This document shows positions 1 to 7,873 of a DNA stretch of 64,000 bases, one piece after another (the stretch's first letter is position 1; every line of letters starts with the position of its first letter). Source of the DNA: Streptococcus oralis subsp. dentisani (GTDB taxonomy: Bacteria > Bacillota > Bacilli > Lactobacillales > Streptococcaceae); NCBI RefSeq assembly GCF_007475365.1, contig NZ_CP034442.1, positions 1,302,001-1,366,000 of the forward strand. Reading direction: 5' to 3'. The position numbers were made by a program, and so were the translations under genes. The notes beneath the pieces are model-generated. The model saw only the letters and a program-made list of their open reading frames with translations. It ran no database searches and was not told the DNA's origin.

Positions 1-1002
1 CTCTATCTCTGGATTTTCTTTATTCTCAATGTCTTTTCTGCCTTGATCAATACTGCAGGTGTTGCCATCCTTTGCTCAGCCATCATTGCTAGCGCCTTTC
101 CAATGATTGGACTTAGCATCACTCAATGGTCCCTCATCCTTGTTGCACTCATTTGGGCTATGTTGCTCTTTGGGGGTTACAAACTGTTGGATGGTATGGC
201 AAAATGGATCATGTCTGCCTTGACTATTGCAACTGTTCTTGCCGTCATCATTGCTGCCGTTAAGCACCCAGAATACAGCTCTGATTTTATCGAGAAAACA
301 CCTTGGCAAATGGCAGCCCTACCCTTTATCGTTTCCCTTCTAGGCTGGATGCCTGCCCCTATTGAAATCTCAGCTATCAACTCACTCTGGTCTGCTGAAA
401 AGAAAAAGACCGTCAACTTTAATACAGAGGATGCTCTTTTCGACTTTAACGTTGGTTACATTGGAACTGCTATCCTAGCTGTATTCTTTGTGGCACTAGG
501 AGCACTTATTCAATATCCTACAGGGCAAGCGGTTGAAGCGGCTTCTGCCAAATACATATCGCAATTTGTGGGCATGTATGCCTCTGTCCTTGGCGAATGG
601 TCTCGATATTTGATTACCTTCATCGCTTTCCTCTGTATCTTTGGGACAGTGATTACTGTCATCGATGGCTATTCACGTGTCAATCAGGCATCCCTTCAAC
701 TCTTGGCAAATCAAAAAGAGGATAATCGTAAATCTTTGAACATCTGGATGACCATCACAGCTATCATTGGTATCGTCATCATCAAGTTCTTTGCCGGTCA
801 AGTTTCAACCATGCTCCGCTTTGCCATGATTGGATCTTTTCTTACAACACCATTCTTTGCCCTTTTGAACTATGTCTTGGTCACAGGTGAAAATAAAAAT
901 CTTCCTTCTTGGTTGAAACTCCTCGCCATTGCAGGATTGATCTTCCTCTTTGGATTTGCCATCTTCTTTATCTATGCACTTGCCATCGGAAAAGCAGGTT
1001 AG
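1..1002 (+). CDS. Nramp-type divalent metal transporter, 5' end cut by window edge
   Basis: Integral membrane carrier of the Nramp/SLC11 type, expected to import divalent metal ions across the cytoplasmic membrane with protons. The frame is open from base 1, so the start and first membrane span(s), including the DPGN-type TM1 motif, lie outside the window. About nine hydrophobic spans are visible. The segment that should be TM6 reads GWMPAPIEISAIN (bases about 343-381). Canonical Nramp proteins have MPH there, so the histidine is missing and this belongs to a divergent clade whose metal is uncertain. The gene ends in a clear hairpin terminator. Family assignment rests on overall pattern and the MP motif; substrate is not assignable. 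Confidence 0.7.
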   Translation, partial: LYLWIFFILNVFSALINTAGVAILCSAIIASAFPMIGLSITQWSLILVALIWAMLLFGGYKLLDGMAKWIMSALTIATVLAVIIAAVKHPEYSSDFIEKTPWQMAALPFIVSLLGWMPAPIEISAINSLWSAEKKKTVNFNTEDALFDFNVGYIGTAILAVFFVALGALIQYPTGQAVEAASAKYISQFVGMYASVLGEWSRYLITFIAFLCIFGTVITVIDGYSRVNQASLQLLANQKEDNRKSLNIWMTITAIIGIVIIKFFAGQVSTMLRFAMIGSFLTTPFFALLNYVLVTGENKNLPSWLKLLAIAGLIFLFGFAIFFIYALAIGKAG

Positions 1003-1013
1003 TTCACAAAGCA

Positions 1014-1036
1014 GCACCCTTGTCTGGGTGCTTTTT
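1014..1036 (+). terminator. Rho-independent terminator of the Nramp-type gene
   Basis: Perfect stem GCACCC / GGGTGC with a six-base loop, followed by five T. It lies 11 bases after the stop codon. Confidence 0.9.
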
Positions 1037-1085
1037 CTGCATTCAAAAGGCAGTTGAGAAAACCTAACTGCCTACTTGAACGATT

Positions 1086-1556
1086 CTAACTTTCTGAATC
1101 CAATCCATATAAGTCCGCGATAATCGCTGCGACCTTTTTAATATCTCCCAGCATGCCACGCATTTCAAAGTCAGCCAATACAGGGAAACCAAAGCGCTGG
1201 CTGTACTGCTTGGCAGTCAGACAGTATTGGTTATTAAAATTGCGATTACCAGATCCCACTACCCCAAAACACTTACTAGCATTGTCTCCATAAGCGATAA
1301 AGTCGCCCACTGGAGTCGTTAGAATCTCAACATCACCGTTATCGACACCATTTCCACCTTCTAGATAAGTTGGTAAAAAGGCGACATAAGGGTGATCCAT
1401 CTCAAAGAATTCTTGACCTTCCTTGACTAGATCCTTGATATGAATCTTTTGGACCTCAATCCCTTCGTACTGAGACAAGAGATAGTCCTTAAGTCGGGTT
1501 ACAAAACTCTCTGTATTCCCGCTCAAACTGATATACACTAAGGATATTTTTTTCAT
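1086..1556 (-). CDS. nrdI: NrdI flavodoxin-like protein
   Basis: Small flavodoxin that supports class Ib ribonucleotide reductase by supplying oxidant for assembly of the Mn(III)2-tyrosyl cofactor of NrdF. The 156 residues begin with a flavodoxin strand and FMN phosphate loop, [11 protein letters not shown]. They also contain the later loops YLEGGNG and [11 protein letters not shown] that are typical of NrdI. The start is preceded by a GAGG Shine-Dalgarno. It stands alone here; nrdE and nrdF are not in the window, which is usual for streptococcal nrdI copies. Confidence 0.9.
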   Translation of the reverse strand: MKKISLVYISLSGNTESFVTRLKDYLLSQYEGIEVQKIHIKDLVKEGQEFFEMDHPYVAFLPTYLEGGNGVDNGDVEILTTPVGDFIAYGDNASKCFGVVGSGNRNFNNQYCLTAKQYSQRFGFPVLADFEMRGMLGDIKKVAAIIADLYGLDSES

Positions 1557-1583
1557 GTTAACCTCGATTTTTATGTTTACGAT

Positions 1584-1620
1584 ATAAAAAGAACTAACAA
1601 GATTGTAACTTGATAGTTCC
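1584..1620 (-). terminator. Terminator of the four-span membrane protein gene
   Basis: Read on the minus strand: GAACTATCAAG, a seven-base loop, CTTGTTAGTTC, then TTTTTATA. It lies 14 bases after the stop codon at 1634. Confidence 0.85.
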
Positions 1621-1633
1621 CTTTTGTCAACTC

Positions 1634-2167
1634 TTATGCGAGCTCTTCTGTTTCGACTTCCTCAGACAAATCTTTTTGTTGACGCCACATCTTGTAAAAG
1701 ACAATGGCAAGGAAGAGGACATTGATAACAACAAATAAAATCGTTGTTCCCTTTCCAAGGACTTCTGTCCCTAGTCGCAAAGTTTCATCACGGATAGCTT
1801 GTACAGCATCTTGCATACCCATGTAAGTATAAATCGAACCAACAATGGCAAGCAAAACATAAGCAATGTAAGCATAATTTGCATATTGCAAATGATTACG
1901 AACCAAGAGCACAATACCTGCGACTACTAAAATCGCAGATAAAATAATCAAAACGATGTTAACAGTCGAATGCGATAATTCAGCTGTCTTATGTAGATAA
2001 TTAATCGTATCCTCTAGTTGTTGGGCGCTAGCACCTTGAACTTGAGCTTGACTGGCACCTAGTGTTTCTTTACTAGGAACTGGACTTAGTATTCCAAACA
2101 AAGACATAGCTGAAATCAATGCTGATAGAACTAATAAAACCCAAAGATAAATTGGTTTCTTTTTCAT
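1634..2167 (-). CDS. Small integral membrane protein, unknown function
   Basis: 177 residues with four predicted membrane spans: one near residues 7-27, an external Ala/Gln-rich stretch, then spans near 68-88, 95-115 and 142-160. The tail is acidic (EEVETEELA). I do not recognise a named family and see no catalytic motif. It starts with a good Shine-Dalgarno (AAGGAGG) and lies just downstream of the rr07 gene on the same strand (gap 60 bases), so it may be co-transcribed with the two-component operon, although its own terminator follows it. It could be an accessory membrane protein of that sensor; this is inference from position only. Confidence 0.75.
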   Translation of the reverse strand: MKKKPIYLWVLLVLSALISAMSLFGILSPVPSKETLGASQAQVQGASAQQLEDTINYLHKTAELSHSTVNIVLIILSAILVVAGIVLLVRNHLQYANYAYIAYVLLAIVGSIYTYMGMQDAVQAIRDETLRLGTEVLGKGTTILFVVINVLFLAIVFYKMWRQQKDLSEEVETEELA

Positions 2168-2227
2168 AATTTTTCCTCCTTAAGGTATTTTGAACATTAT
2201 AGCATTTTTTGTATGTAAATACAAGTT

Positions 2228-3514
2228 TTACAGGGAACTTTCGACTTGTTTGCGATAAGCTTTTGGTGATTTTCCGCACAATTTACGGAAAACCTTGTAG
2301 AAATAACCGACGTTACTGTAACCAACGGCATAGCAAACATCTTCAATACTATCATTGGTTGAAAGCAAGAGCTGTTGCGCCGCCTTGATGCGCTGTTTGT
2401 TGAGCAGTTCAGCAAAGGTTGAGTTGGTTTCTCGCTTGATTAACTGACCGAGATAGACAGGATTGATAAAGAGATCTTTGCTAATATCCTTAAGCGAGAG
2501 CTCTTTCTGATAATCACGCCCAATCACCTCTAGGACACTGACCACGTTTTCATTCATGCGGTACTGGCCAAAGAATTTGGTCAAGGTTTCTTTGATATAG
2601 GCAACCAATTCTTCAAAAGAGTTAATAGCATGGATGGCTTTGACAATCTCGGTCATATCATCCGCTTTTAAGTGCTCAAACAAGTGGAAGACATCCATGA
2701 CAAACTGAGTAAAGAGTTGTTTGGTGATAGCCACGCGCGGTGTGTTCTCTAAGACAACCTTCTCCAGTAGGGTTAATTCTTCAATGATTTGATTTATATT
2801 TCCTTGGATAATCACGCGATAAATCGGTTCGTAATAAGCAAATAAACTCTCGGATTTTTCTAGATTAACAGAACCGTAAAAGAGGGCTTTTTCTGCGTTG
2901 ATCTTCCATTTTTCAAAGGCTTGTTGGTAGGGTGCTTCAAAAGGCGTTACTACGATTCCATCTAGTGCTTGATCAGAGATAAAAATCTGCCAGTCTTGAC
3001 CTAAAACATAGTAAGGAATAGTGAAAGATCCTTGTTTTTCCTTTGAAAGACCTATCCACCAGCTGTCTTTACCTGCTAAATAGTTGGTAAATCCTGCCTC
3101 ATCCAATTCTTGGCTGAGAGTTTGGCTTTGCTCCACCTTTTCTTGAAGCTGTCGCGCAATTTTTTCTAATAGATGACTCAACTCCACCTTATCCACTGGC
3201 TTGACCAGATAATCCACGACACTAAGATTCATGGCTTTTTTGACGTAGTCAAACTCCTGATAACCTGACAGCAAGATATAATAGGTATCTGGAAGCAGCT
3301 CCTTCATCTCCTTGATCATCTCAAGCCCTGTCTTATCTGGCATATTGACATCAGAAATGATCACATCTACTGGATTTTCCTTGACATAGTCTAAAGCATC
3401 ATCTGCGTGATTGGCTGTTGCGACGACTTGCATATCCCATTTTTCAAAGGGGATTAATCGCTTGAGCCCCTCTGTCACCATATACTCGTCGTCTACTAAT
3501 AAAACTTTATACAT
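2228..3514 (-). CDS. rr07: Response regulator, YesN/AraC type (TCS07 regulator)
   Basis: DNA-binding response regulator that pairs with the histidine kinase encoded just upstream. The receiver domain covers about residues 1-120, with acidic pocket D8-D9, phospho-acceptor D55 (ISDVNMP), S83 and K105 (VKPVD). A long linker follows, then a C-terminal AraC/XylS double helix-turn-helix (about residues 325-425, ending in GYSNVGYFYKVFRKLCGKSP). This layout is the YesN type that controls carbohydrate genes. It starts 12 bases after the kinase stop with an AAGGAAGGG ribosome site. By gene order and type this is the pneumococcal TCS07 regulator, reported to affect host N-glycan use. Its target genes may include those at 52-64 kb. 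Confidence 0.9.
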   Translation of the reverse strand: MYKVLLVDDEYMVTEGLKRLIPFEKWDMQVVATANHADDALDYVKENPVDVIISDVNMPDKTGLEMIKEMKELLPDTYYILLSGYQEFDYVKKAMNLSVVDYLVKPVDKVELSHLLEKIARQLQEKVEQSQTLSQELDEAGFTNYLAGKDSWWIGLSKEKQGSFTIPYYVLGQDWQIFISDQALDGIVVTPFEAPYQQAFEKWKINAEKALFYGSVNLEKSESLFAYYEPIYRVIIQGNINQIIEELTLLEKVVLENTPRVAITKQLFTQFVMDVFHLFEHLKADDMTEIVKAIHAINSFEELVAYIKETLTKFFGQYRMNENVVSVLEVIGRDYQKELSLKDISKDLFINPVYLGQLIKRETNSTFAELLNKQRIKAAQQLLLSTNDSIEDVCYAVGYSNVGYFYKVFRKLCGKSPKAYRKQVESSL

Positions 3515-3526
3515 TTCCCTTCCTTT

Positions 3527-5197
3527 CTATTCATTTTGAATAGCAATACGGTAACGAACACCTTCTTGCTCAGCTGACTCTACACTGATTTGGTAGCGAT
3601 CCCCAAAATAGAGGACAAAGCGTTCGTGTACATTGACTATTCCAATTGATTGCCGCTCTCCGCTATAGCTTGCCTCGTGCTCAAAACTTCTCTGAGTTAG
3701 TTTTTCTTGCAAGCTAGCTAGTTTCTCAGCAGTCATCCCGCGACCATTGTCTACCACTAGGATTTCAACAAAACCTTGGCCCTTCAAAACCTTGATACTG
3801 ATCACATTGTCTGTTCGGCGGTGGTCAATACCGTGGGCAAAGTAGTTTTCTACCAATGGTTGGAGTGTAAACTTGGGAATCTTCATATTTTCTAATTCTG
3901 GCGCGATCTTAAAGCCATAGGCAACTGACTTTGGATAACGCACCATACAGAGATAGCTGTATTTGCGACAAAATTCTAATTCTTGCTTCAGCGTCGTTTC
4001 CCGCTCGTCGGAGATATTATTGCGTAGTAAACTGCTAAATTCATAGATAATATCCGCCAGTTCATCTTGGCTTTCCATGACGGCATACATGCGCAGAAAC
4101 TCTAAGGTATTGTACATGAAGTGAGGATTGATTTGAGCTTGCAGGGCCCGCATATTGGCATCTTTCTGACTAAGCTCTAGCTGATAGATATCATGGATAT
4201 TTTTTTCCAGTCGATCCAACATATCATTGGTGGTTTCTGCAATGAGAAGCAACTCTTGGTCTTTTTTAGAGGTATCGATCCGAAGTCCCTCTTCTCCTTG
4301 GGCAATAACCTCGATAGACTCCACCAAGTCCACAACCTGCCTTTGGTAATTGGAGAAGGTCTGCCTCAAGGTCACATATAAAATAATAATAAAGAGAACA
4401 CTCAAACCAACAATGACAGCGGAACTAGTTAAAGTCCCAGTAAGAACAAAATCCTTAGGAACTGCTGATTGGACTTGATAGCCGTGTGATGTCAAACCTA
4501 CAATCCAATTTTCCCGTTCAGCTACTACATTTTCCCCTATATGAAACAATTTAGTATCAAAAGGGGAGGTGATCGTCACGGCCACAGGAATCAGACCGCG
4601 AGTATTATCAATTGCTTGGTAAAGTACATCCTGCGATAAAGAAATGTAGATAACACCTAGAGACTGATCGGAGTTAGGATCAAGTACTGGTATGGCAAAA
4701 CTATTGGCTGCTGGTTTGAAATCCTCAGCAAGAATTTTCTCCCCGCTACGTTTCTCTCTAGTAGAAACGTAGACTTCCTTGTAGTCTTGCAAAACAATTG
4801 CAACACCTGTCACAAAGTCATTTCTTACATACAAATCATCAATGTTTTCATACAAGGATACTGAGACATAGGGAGACGCTTTGCGTTGCAACAGCCAGTA
4901 AAAATAATCCGATGTACTCAGACTAAAATACTTGTAAATCCCCTCTATCCGTGCTCGATTTTCAACCAGTTCCTGCGCTAGCTGAGTCGACTCCCTGTGG
5001 TAATATTCAATCTCACTCACTGTCCGAGTCGTTACACGTTGAGCTACTCGCTGGGCTTCTTTTTCACGGGAACTCCAGTCAGCATAGGAGAGCATGACCG
5101 CAAAACTTGCAATGATGACAATCATCACCAAGGTATAGATGCGCAAGAGCGAGTGGAGCCAGAACGGCTTCATTTTATTTTGTCGCCAATTTTTCAT
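3527..5197 (-). CDS. hk07: Sensor histidine kinase, YesM/LytS type (TCS07 kinase)
   Basis: Membrane sensor kinase for the regulator encoded downstream. From the N-terminus: a membrane span, an extracellular sensor region of about 230 residues, a second span (VIVGLSVLFIIILYVTL), a HAMP-like linker, the His_kinase domain with phospho-acceptor histidine in QINPHFMYNTLEFL, then an ATPase domain with the N box LQPLVENYFAHG and the G1 box DNGRGM. The start is uncertain. I use the ATG at 5197 (about 556 residues), which overlaps the upstream yesL gene by 23 bases. Alternatives in frame are 5209, 5173 and a longer start at 5254, and none has a strong Shine-Dalgarno. The order yesL-kinase-regulator is typical of this system. 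Confidence 0.88.
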   Translation of the reverse strand: MKNWRQNKMKPFWLHSLLRIYTLVMIVIIASFAVMLSYADWSSREKEAQRVAQRVTTRTVSEIEYYHRESTQLAQELVENRARIEGIYKYFSLSTSDYFYWLLQRKASPYVSVSLYENIDDLYVRNDFVTGVAIVLQDYKEVYVSTREKRSGEKILAEDFKPAANSFAIPVLDPNSDQSLGVIYISLSQDVLYQAIDNTRGLIPVAVTITSPFDTKLFHIGENVVAERENWIVGLTSHGYQVQSAVPKDFVLTGTLTSSAVIVGLSVLFIIILYVTLRQTFSNYQRQVVDLVESIEVIAQGEEGLRIDTSKKDQELLLIAETTNDMLDRLEKNIHDIYQLELSQKDANMRALQAQINPHFMYNTLEFLRMYAVMESQDELADIIYEFSSLLRNNISDERETTLKQELEFCRKYSYLCMVRYPKSVAYGFKIAPELENMKIPKFTLQPLVENYFAHGIDHRRTDNVISIKVLKGQGFVEILVVDNGRGMTAEKLASLQEKLTQRSFEHEASYSGERQSIGIVNVHERFVLYFGDRYQISVESAEQEGVRYRIAIQNE

Positions 5198-5789
5198 GGA
5201 TACTTTCATATACGGGTTCCAACATATCACTGATAAAGAAATGCCACATCCCAATTCCTACGAAGGAAAGCAAGGCGGGCATATAGTAACCAATTCCTAC
5301 AAGCATGACCGTACCAAATAAAACCTTGGCAATTGCCGGCAAATTCATAAAAATTCCGATAAGAGCGAGTTTTACAGTATTTCGATAAGAGAGCTCATAG
5401 TGAACTTGGAGTTTCAATGAAACGGTATAAGCCAAAAAAACAAAGGCAACAACAAGGATATTGAGAAAGGTTGCCAAGAGATGGAAGATAGTCTGATGAG
5501 GCAATTGAACCAAAAGGTACAAACCATAGACTAAGACTAGATCTACAAGTACAAAACTATAGAAAGCTAGGTTACTCTTGACAAAGTTACTCTTATACAA
5601 TTCCCAAGCTTCTTTCAAACTATAAGCTCGATAAGTATAACCGTGCTCCGCATATAAACTCATAAGAGTTGCACTAGCTGGTGCCAAACCAAAGACCACA
5701 CCTCCTGCTAGTGTTAATAACCAGAAAAAAGCCGTCGCAATCATTCCTAAAAAGAAACGATTAAAGACGAATTCTAGAAACTTTCCCAT
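5175..5789 (-). CDS. YesL-like (DUF624) membrane protein
   Basis: 204-residue integral membrane protein with about five hydrophobic spans, starting MGKFLEFVFNRFFLGMIATAF. It carries the DUF624/YesL pattern, including the GLAPASATLMSLY segment. YesL proteins sit beside YesMN-type two-component systems and sugar ABC permeases, but their biochemical role is not known. It is the first gene of the yesL-hk07-rr07 operon, and its 3' end overlaps the kinase start. A promoter with a cre-like site lies directly upstream, suggesting that glucose represses the whole operon. Confidence 0.8.
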   Translation of the reverse strand: MGKFLEFVFNRFFLGMIATAFFWLLTLAGGVVFGLAPASATLMSLYAEHGYTYRAYSLKEAWELYKSNFVKSNLAFYSFVLVDLVLVYGLYLLVQLPHQTIFHLLATFLNILVVAFVFLAYTVSLKLQVHYELSYRNTVKLALIGIFMNLPAIAKVLFGTVMLVGIGYYMPALLSFVGIGMWHFFISDMLEPVYESIHEKLATK

Positions 5790-5818
5790 AATATCCTCCT
5801 TAAAACAACTATGTAACT

Positions 5819-5844
5819 ATTATATCATATTTCAAACGTTTTCA
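5819..5844 (-). promoter_or_regulatory. Promoter with cre-like CcpA site upstream of yesL-hk07-rr07
   Basis: On the minus strand the 14-mer TGAAAACGTTTGAA (5844-5831) differs at one conserved position from the CcpA operator pattern TGWAARCGYTWNCW. Six bases downstream is a -10 box TATAAT (5824-5819), so a bound repressor would cover the -35 region. Assignment to CcpA is inference from the motif. Confidence 0.55.
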
Positions 5845-5861
5845 AAAACATAGAGCTCCCA

Positions 5862-5890
5862 TTTACAATCCTCTAAAAGCGTGATACAAT
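5862..5890 (+). promoter_or_regulatory. Promoter of the S-component gene
   Basis: TTTACA (5862-5867), a 17-base spacer, and extended -10 TGATACAAT. It is 32 bases before the ATG at 5923. Confidence 0.75.
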
Positions 5891-5922
5891 TGATTTTGAC
5901 AGTTTTATATAAGGAGATTCTC

Positions 5923-6492
5923 ATGAAGAAAAATATCTTAACTACCCTCTTAGCCGTCGTCCTCTACTTCCTCTGTCTAGGAATCGGAGTAGTACTTGGG
6001 CACTTGGTGGATTCAACGGGCAATATGTTCTATGCACCTGCCTTTTCTGCCCTTGTCGGGGGTAGCGTCTACATGCTTCTTTTGGCAAAGGTTCCTCGTT
6101 TTGGAGCGATTACCACTCTCGGACTCTTTATGGCTCTCTTTTTTCTAGCTAGTAAACACGGCGCTGGCGCTTTTCTACCAGCTATCGCCTGCGGTCTTGC
6201 AGCAGATGCCATCGCTCATCTCGGCAATTACAAAGATCGAATCAAAAACACCCTCTCCTTCCTCGTCTTTGCTTTTAGTACAAGTGGCCCTATCTTCCTC
6301 ATGTGGATCCGTCCCAAAGCTTACGTGGCTACCTTACTCGCGCGTGGAAAATCCCAAGAATACATTGACCGTATCATGGTCGCTCCAGAGCTAGACAAAA
6401 TTTTTCTCTTTGTCGCAAGCATTCTCCTTTGTGCCTTGATTGGGGCTGTGGTTGGGCAATTTCTAAATCAAAAAATAGCTGATAAAACATAA
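5923..6492 (+). CDS. ECF-transporter-type S component (Trep_Strep/MptD family)
   Basis: 189-residue membrane protein with about six hydrophobic spans. It resembles the Trep_Strep family of putative substrate-specific subunits of energy-coupling factor importers. The ATG at 5923 is chosen because AAGGAG lies six bases upstream; an upstream in-frame start at 5881 would overlap the promoter. No EcfA or EcfT gene is adjacent, so it would have to use a shared EcfAAT module encoded elsewhere. Its substrate cannot be told from sequence. It converges on the acylation operon and shares a bidirectional terminator with it. Confidence 0.75.
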   Translation: MKKNILTTLLAVVLYFLCLGIGVVLGHLVDSTGNMFYAPAFSALVGGSVYMLLLAKVPRFGAITTLGLFMALFFLASKHGAGAFLPAIACGLAADAIAHLGNYKDRIKNTLSFLVFAFSTSGPIFLMWIRPKAYVATLLARGKSQEYIDRIMVAPELDKIFLFVASILLCALIGAVVGQFLNQKIADKT

Positions 6493-6499
6493 GGTAAAA

Positions 6500-6525
6500 G
6501 CCCTGAAGACTAGCAGGGCCTTTTT
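6500..6525. terminator. Bidirectional terminator between S component and acylation operon
   Basis: Stem GCCCTG / CAGGGC with an eight-base loop, followed by CTTTTT on the plus strand and by CTTTTA on the minus strand. It separates two convergent transcription units. Confidence 0.85.
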
Positions 6526-6535
6526 GTATACAATC

Positions 6536-6694
6536 TTAAAATTCACTATAGATAAATTCTTGAATATTCGAAAAATCGGTTACAAAACAGTAAATCACGA
6601 TGCTCAAGATAACCGTATAAAAAAATAGTGTCCATAAGATTAAACGATGTGTGTTAGTTAGCTTGGTTTGCAAATTTGTAAAGTTCTTTTTCAA
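6536..6694 (-). CDS. DltX-like micropeptide, overlaps the DltD-like gene
   Basis: A 52-residue peptide read in a different frame from the dltD-like gene, overlapping its last 41 bases. It begins with TTG (MKKELTNLQ) ten bases after AAAGGA. It has a short basic/polar N-terminus, one membrane span (LILWTLFFYTVILSIVIYCF) and a C-terminus ending in QEFIYSEF. DltX, the micropeptide of D-alanylation operons, has the same size, one span with a TLFY-like start, and a conserved C-terminal FIYNEF-type motif. Its tyrosine takes part in acyl transfer with the MBOAT protein DltB. The match to that ending, and the position in an MBOAT-DltD operon, make this a likely third component. Its length makes it easy to miss. 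The exact start is inferred; a shorter TTG start at 6673 is possible. Confidence 0.8.
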   Translation of the reverse strand: MKKNFTNLQTKLTNTHRLILWTLFFYTVILSIVIYCFVTDFSNIQEFIYSEF

Positions 6695-7826
6695 CTTCCA
6701 TCCATCCTTTCACTCCAACGTGCATCACGTCAAATAAAAAGTAATCATCATACTCTCTGTTTCCATAGTTTAGTACCGTTGCACCATGGCTTTTTGCGAC
6801 ATCTTCTATTTTTTTATAAGTTTTTTCCCGCATTTCTCTTGAGACACCAGTGTAGTCGTTCCATTTCCCGTTTACTGGGAAAATAATAACCTCAACTTCA
6901 ATGCCCAATTCCTTAGCAACTGTCAAGAAAAGTTCCATATCTGAATATTCTGGTGACTCTAGGTAACTCAAATCTTTATTAGAATCTTTCAGTGATGCAT
7001 AGCGGTCTTTTAAGTAAGTATTGTAGTAGTTATTATCAACAGCATAGTCATTATTGTCTGTTTTCTTTTTGACCTCTTCCACAAACTGATCCGTCATCTT
7101 CTGCCAATCATAGTCTGGGGTTTTGTCTCCTAGCGAAGGATAATCTGATTTGGCATGTTTTTGATAAAAAGTCTGTTTGAGCTTAAAGGAATACATCGCG
7201 TTATCTAACTCTAATAGTTTTTTATCAACAATGGTTCCTTTTCCATCTATGAAATAACTTTTGTATTTTTTGTAGATGTCATTTTGTTGCTTGTTCCCCT
7301 TGGTAATCTCGATAATGCGATTGATTAGTTTTTCTTTCGTTTCCTTACTAATCTTGTCATTATCTAGCATGTGGAAAATATGTTCCTGAGAAGCCTTGTT
7401 CAAAAAGGCATCTTGATGAGTCCCATCTTTTTCAAACCATTGAACCGACTCGACAATGGCCACTTTTCGCTTACTCATAGATCCTTCAATAGAACCCAAG
7501 GTCGTAGCCTGAATGATATTTTGTGAATAACTGGTCCCAATCTGCATGATATTAAAATCATTGTAGTTAAAAATTTTATTGGGATGATAGTCTTCATTTA
7601 TCGTCGCAACCAACTCTGAGGAACCCATTAAAACCAGTGTATTGGGAGTGATATTACTTGTTAGAATATCTCTACTTTTATACTTTTCATACGAGGTGCT
7701 ATAACGAATACTGTTATCCTTGACTTTATAATAATCATCAATCTTCTTGACATACGTCACATTTAAAAGGGCAAGCGTCGCAATTACGAGCACAAGCGAT
7801 AGTAAAAATGCTTTTAATTTAATCAT
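6654..7826 (-). CDS. DltD-like envelope acyltransfer protein
   Basis: 390-residue protein with an N-terminal membrane anchor (about residues 5-23) and a large extracellular SGNH/DltD-type domain. The nucleophile motif is GSSEL with serine at 69/70. The C-terminal DVMHVGVKGW supplies D366 and H369, the other members of the expected catalytic triad. DltD completes transfer of D-alanine to teichoic acid outside the cell. This copy follows an MBOAT gene (gap 47 bases) and overlaps a DltX-like micropeptide, but no dltA or dltC is nearby. The acyl donor and acceptor may therefore differ from the classic dlt pathway. Acetylation of a surface glycan or a second teichoic acid modification are the alternatives. 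Confidence 0.85.
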   Translation of the reverse strand: MIKLKAFLLSLVLVIATLALLNVTYVKKIDDYYKVKDNSIRYSTSYEKYKSRDILTSNITPNTLVLMGSSELVATINEDYHPNKIFNYNDFNIMQIGTSYSQNIIQATTLGSIEGSMSKRKVAIVESVQWFEKDGTHQDAFLNKASQEHIFHMLDNDKISKETKEKLINRIIEITKGNKQQNDIYKKYKSYFIDGKGTIVDKKLLELDNAMYSFKLKQTFYQKHAKSDYPSLGDKTPDYDWQKMTDQFVEEVKKKTDNNDYAVDNNYYNTYLKDRYASLKDSNKDLSYLESPEYSDMELFLTVAKELGIEVEVIIFPVNGKWNDYTGVSREMREKTYKKIEDVAKSHGATVLNYGNREYDDYFLFDVMHVGVKGWMEVEKELYKFANQAN

Positions 7827-7873
7827 CTCGTTTTATCCTATCCCTTCGATCTAGCCGATTTCTTTTCAATCTC

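Noticed and set aside
6561..6632. A 29-60 codon alternative frame after dltD starting at ATG (MDTIFLYGY...)
   Set aside because: It lies out of frame with the FIYSEF-ending frame, has no membrane-span pattern or family ending, and no ribosome site.
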